DNA of 64,000 bases, taken from Sphingopyxis sp. 113P3. Its GTDB lineage: Bacteria > Pseudomonadota > Alphaproteobacteria > Sphingomonadales > Sphingomonadaceae. The stretch lies in the NCBI RefSeq assembly GCF_001278035.1, contig NZ_CP009452.1, forward strand, positions 653,501 through 717,500. The letters run 5' to 3'. Below the pieces are notes generated by a model. It was not told where the DNA came from and searched no databases. It saw only the letters and a program-made list of their open reading frames with translations. Made by a program: the position numbers and the translations under genes. Of this stretch, positions 53,880 to 62,496 are shown piece after piece. How positions within the stretch are numbered: position 1 is the first letter of the stretch; each line of letters starts with the position of its first letter.

Positions 53880-53972
53880 GACCACCCCTTGCGTACGGCA
53901 AGACTGCCCGGGCAGCCCTGCACTCATTCATCCGATGCCGCGGAACCCCGCCGGCCCGAAGTTTTTCGACCC

Positions 53973-54013
53973 AAGGAAAGGAAGGGCCGCTCGTACGGCG
54001 GCTTCTTTTCCTT
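53973..54013. other. Long imperfect hairpin upstream of tpsB
   Basis: AAGGAAAGGAAGGGCCGC (53973-53990) pairs with GCGGCTTCTTTTCCTT (53998-54013) across a 7-nt loop, with one mismatch and a 2-nt bulge. It is within the 176-bp gap between the FecR-like gene and tpsB, with no U-run in either direction. It may separate expression of the CHAT/cyclase part from tpsBA. Confidence 0.5.
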
Positions 54014-54055
54014 GTTATCAGATGGATCGGGCCGATTCAACGGCAACCGATGCCG

Positions 54056-54820
54056 TCAGCCCCCGGCAGCTTCCGATTCCGACATGGCATCAACGAGCCG
54101 ATCGAGCTGCGGCTGGCAGCCCTTGGCGACCAGCATTGTTGCCGCCCCGTCGGCGTTCTCGGGCATCGCCTCGAGCGGCGCGAAACGGATCGATACCGGC
54201 GCGGGAAGCCCAGCGCCCGACAGCCGGTAATCGACCCCATATTGCACGGGGATCGTCTCGGTGGGCCATTTGCGGAAATTGGCACCTGCCACGAAGGCGA
54301 CGGTTTCGCTCCGTTCGCCCTGTTCGATCTTGAGCAGCTCGTCGCTGCCCATATGTGGACGCCAGAGCAATAGCGTGGCCGGATCGGCGACGCAGAAGGT
54401 GCCATTTTCGCGGTAATCGAGGAGCCACAGATTGGGGGCGCGGACCTCGGCGAGCGGCGGGTTCGCAGCATCGCCGCGGCTAAAGCCCCCACGTGCCCGG
54501 CCTTGGGGGCCTGACGCGAGCATGCGCGCAACGGTGGCGCCGGCCGACTGGCTTGCCTGGACCGTGCCGCCCGCGTTGTAGCTTCCAGGACCTGCCAAGG
54601 TCCGCGTCTTCCCGCCCTGAATGAGGACGATGCGGTCGCCCGCGACGAGAGTGACCTTGTCGCTCGCCTTGAGTTTGGTGCCGGTTGGATATTTGCTCGC
54701 CGAGGGGCCCGTCGAACGGACGACCATCGACTGGGCCGCGGCGGTTCCGGCGACGGCGACCGCCATCACGGCCGCGGCGGCGAATCCGAGGCGGCGCATC
54801 CGGGCGTCAGGACAGAACAT
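54056..54820 (-). CDS. Exported FecR-like protein
   Basis: A 254-residue protein. ATG 54820 has AGAGGAGAAA immediately upstream, inside the end of the cyclase gene, and overlaps it by 14 nt; an internal ATG at 54799 also begins the signal peptide (MRRLGFAAAAVMAVAVAG... AAAQ). After export the first 80 residues (KYPTGTKLKASDKVTLVAGD, LAGPGSYNAGG) resemble the beta-strand FecR domain. The second half is unrecognised, with two cysteines (TFCVADP, AKGCQPQ). Coupled translation with the cyclase links it to that sensor. Function unknown. Confidence 0.75.
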   Translation of the reverse strand: MFCPDARMRRLGFAAAAVMAVAVAGTAAAQSMVVRSTGPSASKYPTGTKLKASDKVTLVAGDRIVLIQGGKTRTLAGPGSYNAGGTVQASQSAGATVARMLASGPQGRARGGFSRGDAANPPLAEVRAPNLWLLDYRENGTFCVADPATLLLWRPHMGSDELLKIEQGERSETVAFVAGANFRKWPTETIPVQYGVDYRLSGAGLPAPVSIRFAPLEAMPENADGAATMLVAKGCQPQLDRLVDAMSESEAAGG

Positions 54821-56894
54821 AGCTTTCTCCTCTTTCGGTCTCGTTCAGACGTTCGATCAGAAACATGATGGCTGCATCGTGCGTATGTTCAGCCTTCACC
54901 GCTGTGGCGCAGGTCACATAGACGCTTTTTTTTCCCGCTTCGTGCGCGGCGACCATCGCCGCAATTCGCGCGCGCTGCTCTTCGGTGAGATCGGGACGCG
55001 GCGTGAACACATCGACCGCGCGCGCGCGCCCGCGCAATGTGACCCGGCCCATCGGTACCAGATCGGTGCGTCCCGACCGCTCGGCAGCCTCGGCGGAAAT
55101 CAGCACCCCGGTCTTGAGGCTCTTGTTCGCCGATTCGAGGCGTGAGGCTGTGTTCATGCTGTCGCCAAGCGCGGTGTACTGGATGCGGCCATCGCCACCG
55201 AAATTACCGACAATCGCGTCGCCGACGTGCAGCCCGACGCGTGTCATGCCGAGCGGCGGCACCCCTTCGGCCATGTCGATGCGAAAGGCCTCGCCCGCCT
55301 CATACATGGCGACCGCGGCCGCTGCGGCGCGTTCGCCATCATCGGGCCGGCTGAGCGGTGCCCCCCAGAATGCGACCACGGCGTCGCCCACGAACTTGTC
55401 GATCGTGCCGCCATGATCGAGAACGATGTCCGAGAGGCGGTCAAGATATTCATTGAGAAGCCGTGCGACCGTTTCGGGAGTGACCGCGTGGCTCAATTTG
55501 GTGAAGCCTTCAAGGTCGGTGAAGATGCAATAGATATTGCGCCGCTCGCCGTGCAGCGAAAGTTGATCGGGATCGCGCATGATCTGGGCGGCCACGTCAG
55601 CGGGAAGATATTTGCCGAGGGCCGACTGGGCAAAGGCGCGCTGGCGCGACCCGATCGTGCGCGCGGCGGTGCCGACCGCGGCATATCCCAGGAGCCAGCC
55701 GATCGCCCAGCCGAAGGCGGGAAGCGTCGTGGTGTCGACCCCGCGGCCCTGCATCCAGAACGGGAAGACGGCGAAGAAGATCATCTGGGCGAGAAAGGCG
55801 AGGGCGACCCAGCGCGCGCGCACGTCAATCAGGCTGGTAAGCCCGCCCGCGGCGACCACAAGCACCGCGATCACCCACAGCGCCGAACCAGGAATCGGGC
55901 TGAGCCATGCCTTGTCGAGCTGCTGCGCCAGCATATGTGCGTGGACCTCGAGCCCGATCATTGTTTCATTGCGTCCGGTCACGGCGTCGGGAAAGCGGCT
56001 GAGCGGGGTATTGAACCGATCGACGTCGATGATGTCGCCGCCGATCAGCACGTAGCGTCCCTTGATCATTTCAGCGAAGCCGGCGCGCGTCTCCTCATCC
56101 ATCGGGACGGCAAAGGCGTCGATCGGCAGGTTGGCGAACACGGGTTCTTCCTGACCGGCCTCCGCGCGCGCGGGGAGGAGGAAGCGGATCGCGCCGCGAT
56201 AATCGGCGTGGGCAGCGTCGACCGGGGCCAGCGCGTTTGCCATCAGCGGCGGCAGCCCCGCGGGCCGGGCCGGCCAATTGCGGATGACGCCGTCATCATC
56301 GGTGTGAAACAGCACGCTCGTCGGCCGGGTCCTAGCGGTCGTCACCTCGGCGATGAAGGACTGCAGGAATTTCTGCTGTTCATAGAAGATCGTGTCGGGG
56401 TTGCTTGCCTGTTCGACGTAGGCGAGCCAGGTTGGCGTCCGCATCGCGCGCAGCTGCTGCTGCAGGAGCGCGTCATCGGGCCGCGGCGAATCGAAGCCGA
56501 TATCGATGCCGATTGCCTTCGCTCCCATCAGGTCGATGTTGGCGAGCGCCCGCGCGAGAAGGGTTCGGTCGAGCGGCGAGCGGATGCCGGTATTGAAGAG
56601 GGTCTCGTCATTATAGGTGATCATGACGATGCGCTTGTCCTGACCGACATGCGGCGCCATCACGGTCGCCCGCGCGTCGTAGAGCGCGCGCTCGGCATCG
56701 CGCGCGAGCGGAAGCTGCCAGCAGAGCCGGGCCATCAGCACCGCAAGGCAGAGAAAGACGATCGTCGCAGCGAGACGCGAGGGGCCAAGCTGAGTGACCA
56801 GCCGCCGAACGCGCTTTGCCAGAGGAACGGCTGACGGGCGATCCGCGGGCGATGCCGGGTCCGACGTGACCGCGATATCCTCCCCCCGCGCCAT
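54807..56894 (-). CDS. CHASE2 sensor-class III adenylate cyclase
   Basis: A 695-residue membrane protein that should make cAMP. One membrane helix (about 40-62) leads into a periplasmic CHASE2 domain (about 65-330, with ALANIDLMGAKAIGIDIGFD and GRYVLIGGDIIDVDRF), then three helices (about 345-425) and a cytoplasmic cyclase domain (about 450-640). Metal-binding Asp460 (FTDLEGF) and Asp504 (FVGDAVVAFWG), adenine-selecting Lys500 and Thr574 (QYTALGD), and transition-state Asn581 and Arg585 (NTASRLE) are all present; Lys/Thr suggests class IIIb adenylate cyclase. It starts 3 bp after the CHAT gene and overlaps the FecR-like gene, so all three are translationally linked. Confidence 0.92.
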   Translation of the reverse strand: MARGEDIAVTSDPASPADRPSAVPLAKRVRRLVTQLGPSRLAATIVFLCLAVLMARLCWQLPLARDAERALYDARATVMAPHVGQDKRIVMITYNDETLFNTGIRSPLDRTLLARALANIDLMGAKAIGIDIGFDSPRPDDALLQQQLRAMRTPTWLAYVEQASNPDTIFYEQQKFLQSFIAEVTTARTRPTSVLFHTDDDGVIRNWPARPAGLPPLMANALAPVDAAHADYRGAIRFLLPARAEAGQEEPVFANLPIDAFAVPMDEETRAGFAEMIKGRYVLIGGDIIDVDRFNTPLSRFPDAVTGRNETMIGLEVHAHMLAQQLDKAWLSPIPGSALWVIAVLVVAAGGLTSLIDVRARWVALAFLAQMIFFAVFPFWMQGRGVDTTTLPAFGWAIGWLLGYAAVGTAARTIGSRQRAFAQSALGKYLPADVAAQIMRDPDQLSLHGERRNIYCIFTDLEGFTKLSHAVTPETVARLLNEYLDRLSDIVLDHGGTIDKFVGDAVVAFWGAPLSRPDDGERAAAAAVAMYEAGEAFRIDMAEGVPPLGMTRVGLHVGDAIVGNFGGDGRIQYTALGDSMNTASRLESANKSLKTGVLISAEAAERSGRTDLVPMGRVTLRGRARAVDVFTPRPDLTEEQRARIAAMVAAHEAGKKSVYVTCATAVKAEHTHDAAIMFLIERLNETERGESYVLS

Positions 56895-56897
56895 CGT

Positions 56898-59800
56898 TCA
56901 GCCGGCGTTCCCCGCCGCCTCCCTGCCTTGCCGCGCGGCGGCGGTCGCCCCCGGAGGCTGCAGCAGGGGCTGTCCGCCGTCGCCGATGATGGCAAAACCT
57001 GACCAATAATAAGGGTGTGAGGTTTGCTTGTCGTCCATGAGCGTCGTCTGGGTGGCCCACAGCGCGTCAGCCACGCTTTCCCCCTTCGATGCTGCGAACA
57101 AGCCGCCGATCAGTCGCTTGGTCGCGTCGAAATCGTCGGGTGCGGGCCAATGGCTTGCGATCACCGAGCGGCCCCCGGCGCCGATGAAGGCGCGCACGAG
57201 ACCGTCGAGTGCGTTGCCGCCGCCGCTCGACACGCCCGCCTCGCGCGTCGCTGCGACCGAAGCGGCGCCCGCGGTATCGCAAGCCGACAGGATGACGAGG
57301 TCGGCATCGAGCTTGAGATCGTAAATCTCCTGAAAGCTGAGCAGCCCATCCGAATCGCCCTCACCGAACGAGGTGACCAGCACAGGACGTGCGGGACACG
57401 ACGGGCGGGGAGCCGTGACCAATCCATGGGTTGCAAAATGGATGATCCGATATTGGTCGAGATCCGCGCGGGTCTTGACCGCTGTGTCGGTGAAGGCGCT
57501 GCCGATCAGAAGCGCTGCCGCGTCGCGTCCCATCGCGTTGCGCGCGGTGACAAGCTCATCGGCCGAGATCGGGCGGCTCCACTGCGAAATGTCCCACTGG
57601 CAGTCGCCGTCAATCCCCGAGGCTTCGCCTCCGCGCGTTCCGCTCGAAGGCAGTGCGCCGAGGACGGGCTGGTTCTGCCCAAGGCCGAAATATTCGTTGG
57701 AGGCACGCGATGGCGCGGCCTGACGCGCATTGCGGAAGGCGAGCGCAGAGACCGAAGTGCTCGGGCGTGCCGATCGACCCAGCCAGGCGATCTGTCGCAT
57801 GTCGAACGGGTCGGCGTCGGGATCGGCGAGCCGCTGCTCATAATCGGCAAGCCCCTGGTCCGAGGTGATAAGCAGATTGATCGGAAGCCGCAGCATCGCC
57901 CCATCGGGTTCGAAGACCAAATGCGAAACCCCTGGAAGCTGATCGGCAACGGGGCCGAACAATTGCGTGTAGAGTTTGCGCGCGGTCCTTGCATCGAAGG
58001 GATAGGTCACGCGGCGGCCATTCTCGACGATCGAGATCGTCGAGCGGATCGCGTCGACCGCATTTTCAAGGCCCGAGGCGCTGATGTCGGAGCGCCACAG
58101 CTTTGCACCGTCGTGCTCGATCAGCATGGCGTAGACGGCGTCGCCAACGACGAGCATCTTCAAATAGGCTTCGCCCGCTCTCAGGACTTGCTGAAGCTCG
58201 GCAAGGTCGAGCTTGCCGGGTTCGACAACGCGATATTGCGGAAAGGCCGATAGCTGGGCGATTGTCTCCGCCTGCTGAAAGCCCAGATTGTCGAGCCGCG
58301 TCTTGAGGTCGGCGCGCAGCGCCGCGATCTCAGGGGTCCCGGGGAGCTGCGCCAGCCGCGCATCCTCGATTCGCGCGCGCTCGATGTCGCGGTTGAGGTT
58401 GGTCACTTGCCGGAAGAGCCGTGCGGCTTCGCCATTGCCGCCCGAAAGCTCGCGCGCAAGCACCGCCTGCGTGTCGGCAACGCCCGGCCGGATCTGCAAC
58501 TGGCTCGCGACGAAGAAGTCGCCGATTGCCGCAGAATCGGTCTTGGCGCGCGCCGCGAGCAGCCGGTAATAGGGCGCCATCATGTTCGCCATGCCGGTGG
58601 TTGAACGCCGCGAGTTTGCGAGCGCGTTCACCACCTCCTTGTAAATGCCGAGCGCCTGCTCGTCCTGCCCGCGGCGCGCGAGGAACGCCGCATAGCGCGC
58701 GCGCGCCGAGGCGAGCGCGTTGGTTTCGGGATATTCGACCGCCAGCGCAGCCACCGATTCGCGAAAGCGCGCGTCAGCCGCCCCATTGTCGCCGAGCGCC
58801 TCTTCGGAAAGGGCAAGTTCGCCGAGCATTTGCGAGCGCAGCCGGACAATCGAGGTCACGCGCCCTTCGCGGACCGAAAGCGCATCGGCGAGCCCCTTCA
58901 GCTGGGCCCGTTTCGCAGCCGCGGCATTGCCGCGCAGGCGCTCGACCGTGCCGAGAAGATGTGTTGCCTGCGCGTCGATGATCATCGCCCGCTCAGCGGG
59001 GGTCAGGCGCTCGCGGTCCGAGGTTTGCTGAAGCGCGCGCGCCGAGGCGCCGCCGTTGACCCCGGCGACGATTTCGGGGGTCAGCGTCACCGCGTCGCCT
59101 TCGATCCTCACGGCACTTTCGAGCGGCGGGATGGGGGTCTGGAGAGCCGCCGCCGCGCCATCATAATCGCGCTGGTTCAGCGCGTGGATCGCCCGGAAAT
59201 TTCGGCGAAGTCGCTGCTGCACCGGGTCGCTGGTCGGTATCGCCTCGACCTCGGCGAACAACCGCTCCGCCTCGGCAAATTCGCCGAGATTCGATTTCTG
59301 GAGCGCGCGGTTGAGCGTGAACTCGGTCGGATCGATCCCGGCGGACTGCTGCTCACCCGGTGCGCGGCGCGACAGCGCCTCGAAGAATTCGGCGGCATCG
59401 GCGTAGTCGCCGCTGTGGTTGCGCCGATATCCCTCTGCGAGCGCCTTGTCGACGTCGATCGTGCCGGCGAGCGTGCGGGCAAAACCATCGGCGCCGCCCA
59501 CTGAGGTGGTGGCAACCTTGATCACGCCCGGCACGACGGCCCGGCGGCGGATCGATTCGAGCGCGAGATCGAGCGCGTCGCCATAGGCGGCAAAGCCTTC
59601 GGCGGCATAGCTCGTCGCGCCATCGGCCTCGATCCGCGTGCGCCAGGCGATGCTGCTGCCCCTCACGGTGCAGGCGCCCGCCCCATCACATTCGATCGCT
59701 CCCGCGCGCCCGCGCTCGACGCGCGCCATGGCTTCGGCGGGGCTTGCGCGCAGCATGCGGACATAACCGACGGGCTGGCTTGCATCGCGGCAAAGGACGA

Positions 59801-59993
59801 TCCACGCGCGGTCGAACATCCCCTCGACCACGCTGTCGCGCACCGTCGCCTGCACCTCGCACAGCGAGCCTCCCTGATCGCCGATCGCGAAGCTGTCACG
59901 CAGCGTCGGATCATCGCCCTGCGCCTGAGCGGCACCCGTGGCGCCGAAGGCAAGGGCGGCGAGGAACACAGGAAAGCCATATCGAGCGGTCAT
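56898..59993 (-). CDS. Exported TPR-CHAT caspase-like protein
   Basis: A 1031-residue protein. ATG 59993 starts a signal peptide (MTARYGFPVFLAALAFG... AAQAQ); an upstream in-frame start at 60047 would bury it. Residues about 190-560 are helical repeats of TPR type (YADAAEFFEALSRR, FAEAERLFAEVEAI, LALSEEALGDNGAADARF). The C-terminal CHAT domain (about 680-1010) has the catalytic dyad His856 (IIHFATHGLV) and Cys905 (VILSACDTAG), so it is probably an active cysteine protease. A signal peptide on such a protein puts the activity in the periplasm or outside. It heads the operon with the cyclase, FecR-like and TpsBA genes. Confidence 0.88.
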   Translation of the reverse strand: MTARYGFPVFLAALAFGATGAAQAQGDDPTLRDSFAIGDQGGSLCEVQATVRDSVVEGMFDRAWIVLCRDASQPVGYVRMLRASPAEAMARVERGRAGAIECDGAGACTVRGSSIAWRTRIEADGATSYAAEGFAAYGDALDLALESIRRRAVVPGVIKVATTSVGGADGFARTLAGTIDVDKALAEGYRRNHSGDYADAAEFFEALSRRAPGEQQSAGIDPTEFTLNRALQKSNLGEFAEAERLFAEVEAIPTSDPVQQRLRRNFRAIHALNQRDYDGAAAALQTPIPPLESAVRIEGDAVTLTPEIVAGVNGGASARALQQTSDRERLTPAERAMIIDAQATHLLGTVERLRGNAAAAKRAQLKGLADALSVREGRVTSIVRLRSQMLGELALSEEALGDNGAADARFRESVAALAVEYPETNALASARARYAAFLARRGQDEQALGIYKEVVNALANSRRSTTGMANMMAPYYRLLAARAKTDSAAIGDFFVASQLQIRPGVADTQAVLARELSGGNGEAARLFRQVTNLNRDIERARIEDARLAQLPGTPEIAALRADLKTRLDNLGFQQAETIAQLSAFPQYRVVEPGKLDLAELQQVLRAGEAYLKMLVVGDAVYAMLIEHDGAKLWRSDISASGLENAVDAIRSTISIVENGRRVTYPFDARTARKLYTQLFGPVADQLPGVSHLVFEPDGAMLRLPINLLITSDQGLADYEQRLADPDADPFDMRQIAWLGRSARPSTSVSALAFRNARQAAPSRASNEYFGLGQNQPVLGALPSSGTRGGEASGIDGDCQWDISQWSRPISADELVTARNAMGRDAAALLIGSAFTDTAVKTRADLDQYRIIHFATHGLVTAPRPSCPARPVLVTSFGEGDSDGLLSFQEIYDLKLDADLVILSACDTAGAASVAATREAGVSSGGGNALDGLVRAFIGAGGRSVIASHWPAPDDFDATKRLIGGLFAASKGESVADALWATQTTLMDDKQTSHPYYWSGFAIIGDGGQPLLQPPGATAAARQGREAAGNAG

Positions 59994-60143
59994 TGTCGCA
60001 GTCCCCCAAAGCCATACGCATTTCAACCCTGCGGCTACGAGCGGCAAGGCGCGATTCTATCGTGGTGCGGTACGACCCATCCCGTTGGTGCGAACCCTAA
60101 ACCCTTTGTTCGTAAAAGGGAAGTGATCTGCCGCACAGTCTCC

Positions 60144-60172
60144 TTGCGTCGGGGCAGGACGCGACCTATCTG
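60144..60172 (+). promoter_or_regulatory. Candidate promoter of the ATPase zeta gene
   Basis: TTGCGT (60144-60149) and TATCTG (60167-60172) with 17 bp between; RNA would start about 28 nt before the ATG. The 213-bp divergent gap from the CHAT gene also has CCCTTT-N7-AAAGGG (60102-60120), a small hairpin or binding site. Confidence 0.35.
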
Positions 60173-60206
60173 CAACCAGGATCAGATTTCATCAGAAGAG
60201 GACGAA

Positions 60207-60533
60207 ATGAGCGCATTCGACGACCGCGGCCGGGCCCAGGAAGCAAAGTTCGCCCGCGACCAGGACGTGCTGTTCCGCATTACCGCGCGGCGCAACCGCC
60301 TTCTCGGCGAGTGGGCGGCAGCGCGCATGGGCCTGACGCCCGAGGAGACCGACGCTTATGCAAAGGCAGTCGTGCAGGCCGATTTCGAAGAAGCAGGCGA
60401 CGAGGATGTGATCCGCAAGCTCGCAGGTGACCTGACCGCCGCCAATGTCGAGATCAGCGATGCTGAAATCCGCGCAGCGCTCAACGAAAAGGCGGCCGAG
60501 GCGCGCCGCCAGTTCATCGACAGCGAGAATTGA
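60207..60533 (+). CDS. ATP synthase F1 inhibitor zeta subunit (DUF1476)
   Basis: A 108-residue helical protein starting MSAFDDRGRAQEAKFARDQD and containing ITARRNRLLGEWAAARMGL, diagnostic of DUF1476. In Paracoccus the family member zeta inhibits the ATPase activity of F1. The ATG at 60207 follows AAGAGGAC; upstream in-frame codons have no similarity. It leads a small operon with bolA and grxD. Confidence 0.92.
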   Translation: MSAFDDRGRAQEAKFARDQDVLFRITARRNRLLGEWAAARMGLTPEETDAYAKAVVQADFEEAGDEDVIRKLAGDLTAANVEISDAEIRAALNEKAAEARRQFIDSEN

Positions 60534-60552
60534 GGGAGCAGGCCCGGTGGCG

Positions 60553-60780
60553 ATGCGCGAAGAGGATCTGCGGGCCATGATCGCCGCCGCCTTTCCCGAT
60601 GCGACGGTCACGATTACCGACCTTGCGGGCGACGGCGACCATTATGCCGCGCATGTTGTCAGCGCTGCGTTTCGCGGCATGACCCGCGTCGCCCAGCACA
60701 AGGCGGTCTATGCAGCGCTCGGCGGACGCATGGGCGGTGAACTTCATGCCTTGCAATTGACCACCGGCGTTCCTTCATAG
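60553..60780 (+). CDS. bolA: BolA-family protein
   Basis: A 75-residue protein with the BolA pattern GDGDHYAAHVVSAAFRGMTRVAQHK and YAALGGRMGGELHALQL; the His in the latter can bind an Fe-S cluster with a monothiol glutaredoxin, which is encoded next. ATG 60553 is chosen; a GTG two codons earlier is an alternative. Confidence 0.93.
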   Translation: MREEDLRAMIAAAFPDATVTITDLAGDGDHYAAHVVSAAFRGMTRVAQHKAVYAALGGRMGGELHALQLTTGVPS

Positions 60781-60796
60781 GAAGCCCATGCTTTGC

Positions 60797-60815
60797 GGCG
60801 CGCCTGTGGCGCGCC
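60797..60815 (+). other. GC-rich hairpin between bolA and grxD
   Basis: GGCGCGCC-TGT-GGCGCGCC forms an 8-bp stem 17 bp before grxD. It may tune readthrough or protect the mRNA. Confidence 0.4.
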
Positions 60816-60831
60816 CCACCGGAGACGACAG

Positions 60832-61164
60832 ATGACTGACCCCGCCACCCACGACCGCATCGCCAAGCTGGTTGGCGACCATCCGGTGCTGCTGTTCATG
60901 AAGGGCACGCCGCTCTTTCCCCAGTGCGGCTTTTCCTCGCGCGCCATCGCGATGCTCGACCGGCTCGGCGTCGAATATGAGACGGTTGACGTGCTGCAGG
61001 ACATGGAGATCCGCCAGGGGATCAAGGAATATTCCGACTGGCCGACGATCCCGCAGCTTTACGTCAAGGGCGAGTTTATCGGTGGCAGCGACATCATGAT
61101 GGAGATGTGGGAGGCCGGCGAACTCCACACGTTGATGGATGGAATTCCCACGCGGGCCCAATAG
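60832..61164 (+). CDS. grxD: Monothiol glutaredoxin Grx4
   Basis: A 110-residue glutaredoxin with the monothiol active site CGFS in PQCGFSSRAIAML, plus YSDWPTIPQLYVKGEFIGGSD. The family carries and transfers [2Fe-2S] clusters and pairs with BolA. ATG 60832 follows GGAGACGACAG; the 13 codons upstream run through the hairpin. A 148-bp gap with no gene follows, before the convergent PhnA-domain gene. Confidence 0.95.
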   Translation: MTDPATHDRIAKLVGDHPVLLFMKGTPLFPQCGFSSRAIAMLDRLGVEYETVDVLQDMEIRQGIKEYSDWPTIPQLYVKGEFIGGSDIMMEMWEAGELHTLMDGIPTRAQ

Positions 61165-61312
61165 CTTGGCTGCGCCGATCCGCCCGCGGCGGATTTGCGA
61201 AGGAGCAATCCGGCTTCGCAGGAATTGCCCCGCCAGCGCGCGGCCTTGACGAGGCCATCCGGCCGATCCCCACGCGCGCGGCTGAAGCCGCGTCCGATGC
61301 GCGAGGGCTCCT

Positions 61313-61621
61313 CTAGCGTTTGCGGACAAATTCGGCGCGCAGCACCAACCCCTTGATGCCTTCGTGGCGACAGTCGATTTCCTGCTCGTCCCCGGTCAGC
61401 CGGATCGATTTGATCACGGTGCCGACCTTCAGCGTCTGCCCCGCGCCCTTCACGTGCAAATCCTTGACCAGCACGACCGAGTCGCCGTCGGCGAGGAGAT
61501 TGCCCACCGCATCGCGAACCTCGGGGCCCGCTGCCGCTGCTTCGGCGCGGGCGCGAGCTTCGCTTGCGGGCAACCATTCCCCGCTCGCCTCATCATAAAC
61601 ATAGTCCTCGTCGTCGGTCAT
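61313..61621 (-). CDS. PhnA-domain protein
   Basis: A 102-residue protein with the C-terminal PhnA domain: DGDSVVLVKDLHVKGAGQTL and VIKSIRLTGDEQEIDC. The N-terminal zinc finger of classical PhnA is replaced by an acidic stretch (TDDEDYVYDEASGEWLPASE). Despite the name, the family is not shown to act on phosphonates. It starts 4 bp after the methyltransferase stop and is likely co-transcribed with it. Confidence 0.85.
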   Translation of the reverse strand: MTDDEDYVYDEASGEWLPASEARARAEAAAAGPEVRDAVGNLLADGDSVVLVKDLHVKGAGQTLKVGTVIKSIRLTGDEQEIDCRHEGIKGLVLRAEFVRKR

Positions 61622-61625
61622 TGTC

Positions 61626-62372
61626 TCACTCGGGTTTGCGGAAGCGAAGCGCGAACTGGTCGGTCCTGCCGCGAATGGAAGGGTCGAAGACATTCGCGGT
61701 ACGCGGATCTTCGGGCTGCGTATAGAGGTCGCTTTCCGCCTCGAGCGTGAAGCCGGCCCTTGTCAGCGCCGCGATCACCGCCGCCTTGTCGATGCGGTGG
61801 AGGCTGTCGGAGAGGGTGGTTCCGCTACCGGCGGCGGCGCTGTGGTCGACGACAACCAGCGTCCCTCCGGGCTTCAAGGCCCGGAACAGGGCGGCGCTGG
61901 CCTTGTCGCCCGTGTCTTCAGGGAAGGGCTTGAGGTACAGGTCGTGGAAATTCTGCACGGTGATGATCGTTTCGAGCGGTACGGGGAAGGGCGGCGCCGC
62001 GAAGGGACCGCTGACCGCGTCGACATTCGCATAGGCCGCGTCAACCGCGGCCTGATCTTCGCCATATTGCTTCTGGAAGGCGATGAACTCTGCCGGCTGA
62101 AAAGCAAAGACGCGGCCTTCGGGTCCGACTGCGGCGGCAAGAAGGCGGGTGACATAGCCGCTTCCCATCACGAAATCACCGACCGTCTCACCTGGAGCCA
62201 CCTCGGCGAAAGCGAGTAGTTCGGCGGGCTTGCGCCGTGTATCGCGCTCGCGGTCGGCAGCGGGGCGGGCGGGGTCGGCGATCGCGGCGCTGTAATCTGG
62301 GGCGGCCGCAGACGTGGCCGCGAGCGGGACGGCGGCCTGAAGAAGCAGGGCGAAGGTAAGCGTGCGGAACAT
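61626..62372 (-). CDS. Exported class I methyltransferase-like protein
   Basis: A 248-residue protein with a signal peptide (MFRTLTFALLLQAAVPLAAT...) from ATG 62372; a TTG 15 bp upstream is unlikely. The SAM-binding fold is recognisable: GETVGDFVMGSGYVTRLLAAAVG as motif I, PGGTLVVVDHSAA as motif post-II. Many proteobacteria have such predicted periplasmic methyltransferases; their substrate and SAM supply are unknown. Motif I is degenerate (MGSGY instead of GxGxG). Confidence 0.85.
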   Translation of the reverse strand: MFRTLTFALLLQAAVPLAATSAAAPDYSAAIADPARPAADRERDTRRKPAELLAFAEVAPGETVGDFVMGSGYVTRLLAAAVGPEGRVFAFQPAEFIAFQKQYGEDQAAVDAAYANVDAVSGPFAAPPFPVPLETIITVQNFHDLYLKPFPEDTGDKASAALFRALKPGGTLVVVDHSAAAGSGTTLSDSLHRIDKAAVIAALTRAGFTLEAESDLYTQPEDPRTANVFDPSIRGRTDQFALRFRKPE

Positions 62373-62496
62373 GAGGGCGACTCCCAATGGCCTGGCGCGC
62401 CATCATAGCGATTTGCCGCGGGACGGGCGCGATTATTTGCACATCCGGAATTTGATGATAGGTTTCTTCCTGAAACCAAAAATCGGGAGAGTCGGG

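Noticed and set aside
55227..56834. Plus-strand frames opposite the cyclase and (57024-58253) the CHAT gene
   Set aside because: Antisense shadows; the minus-strand proteins have clear domains and catalytic residues.
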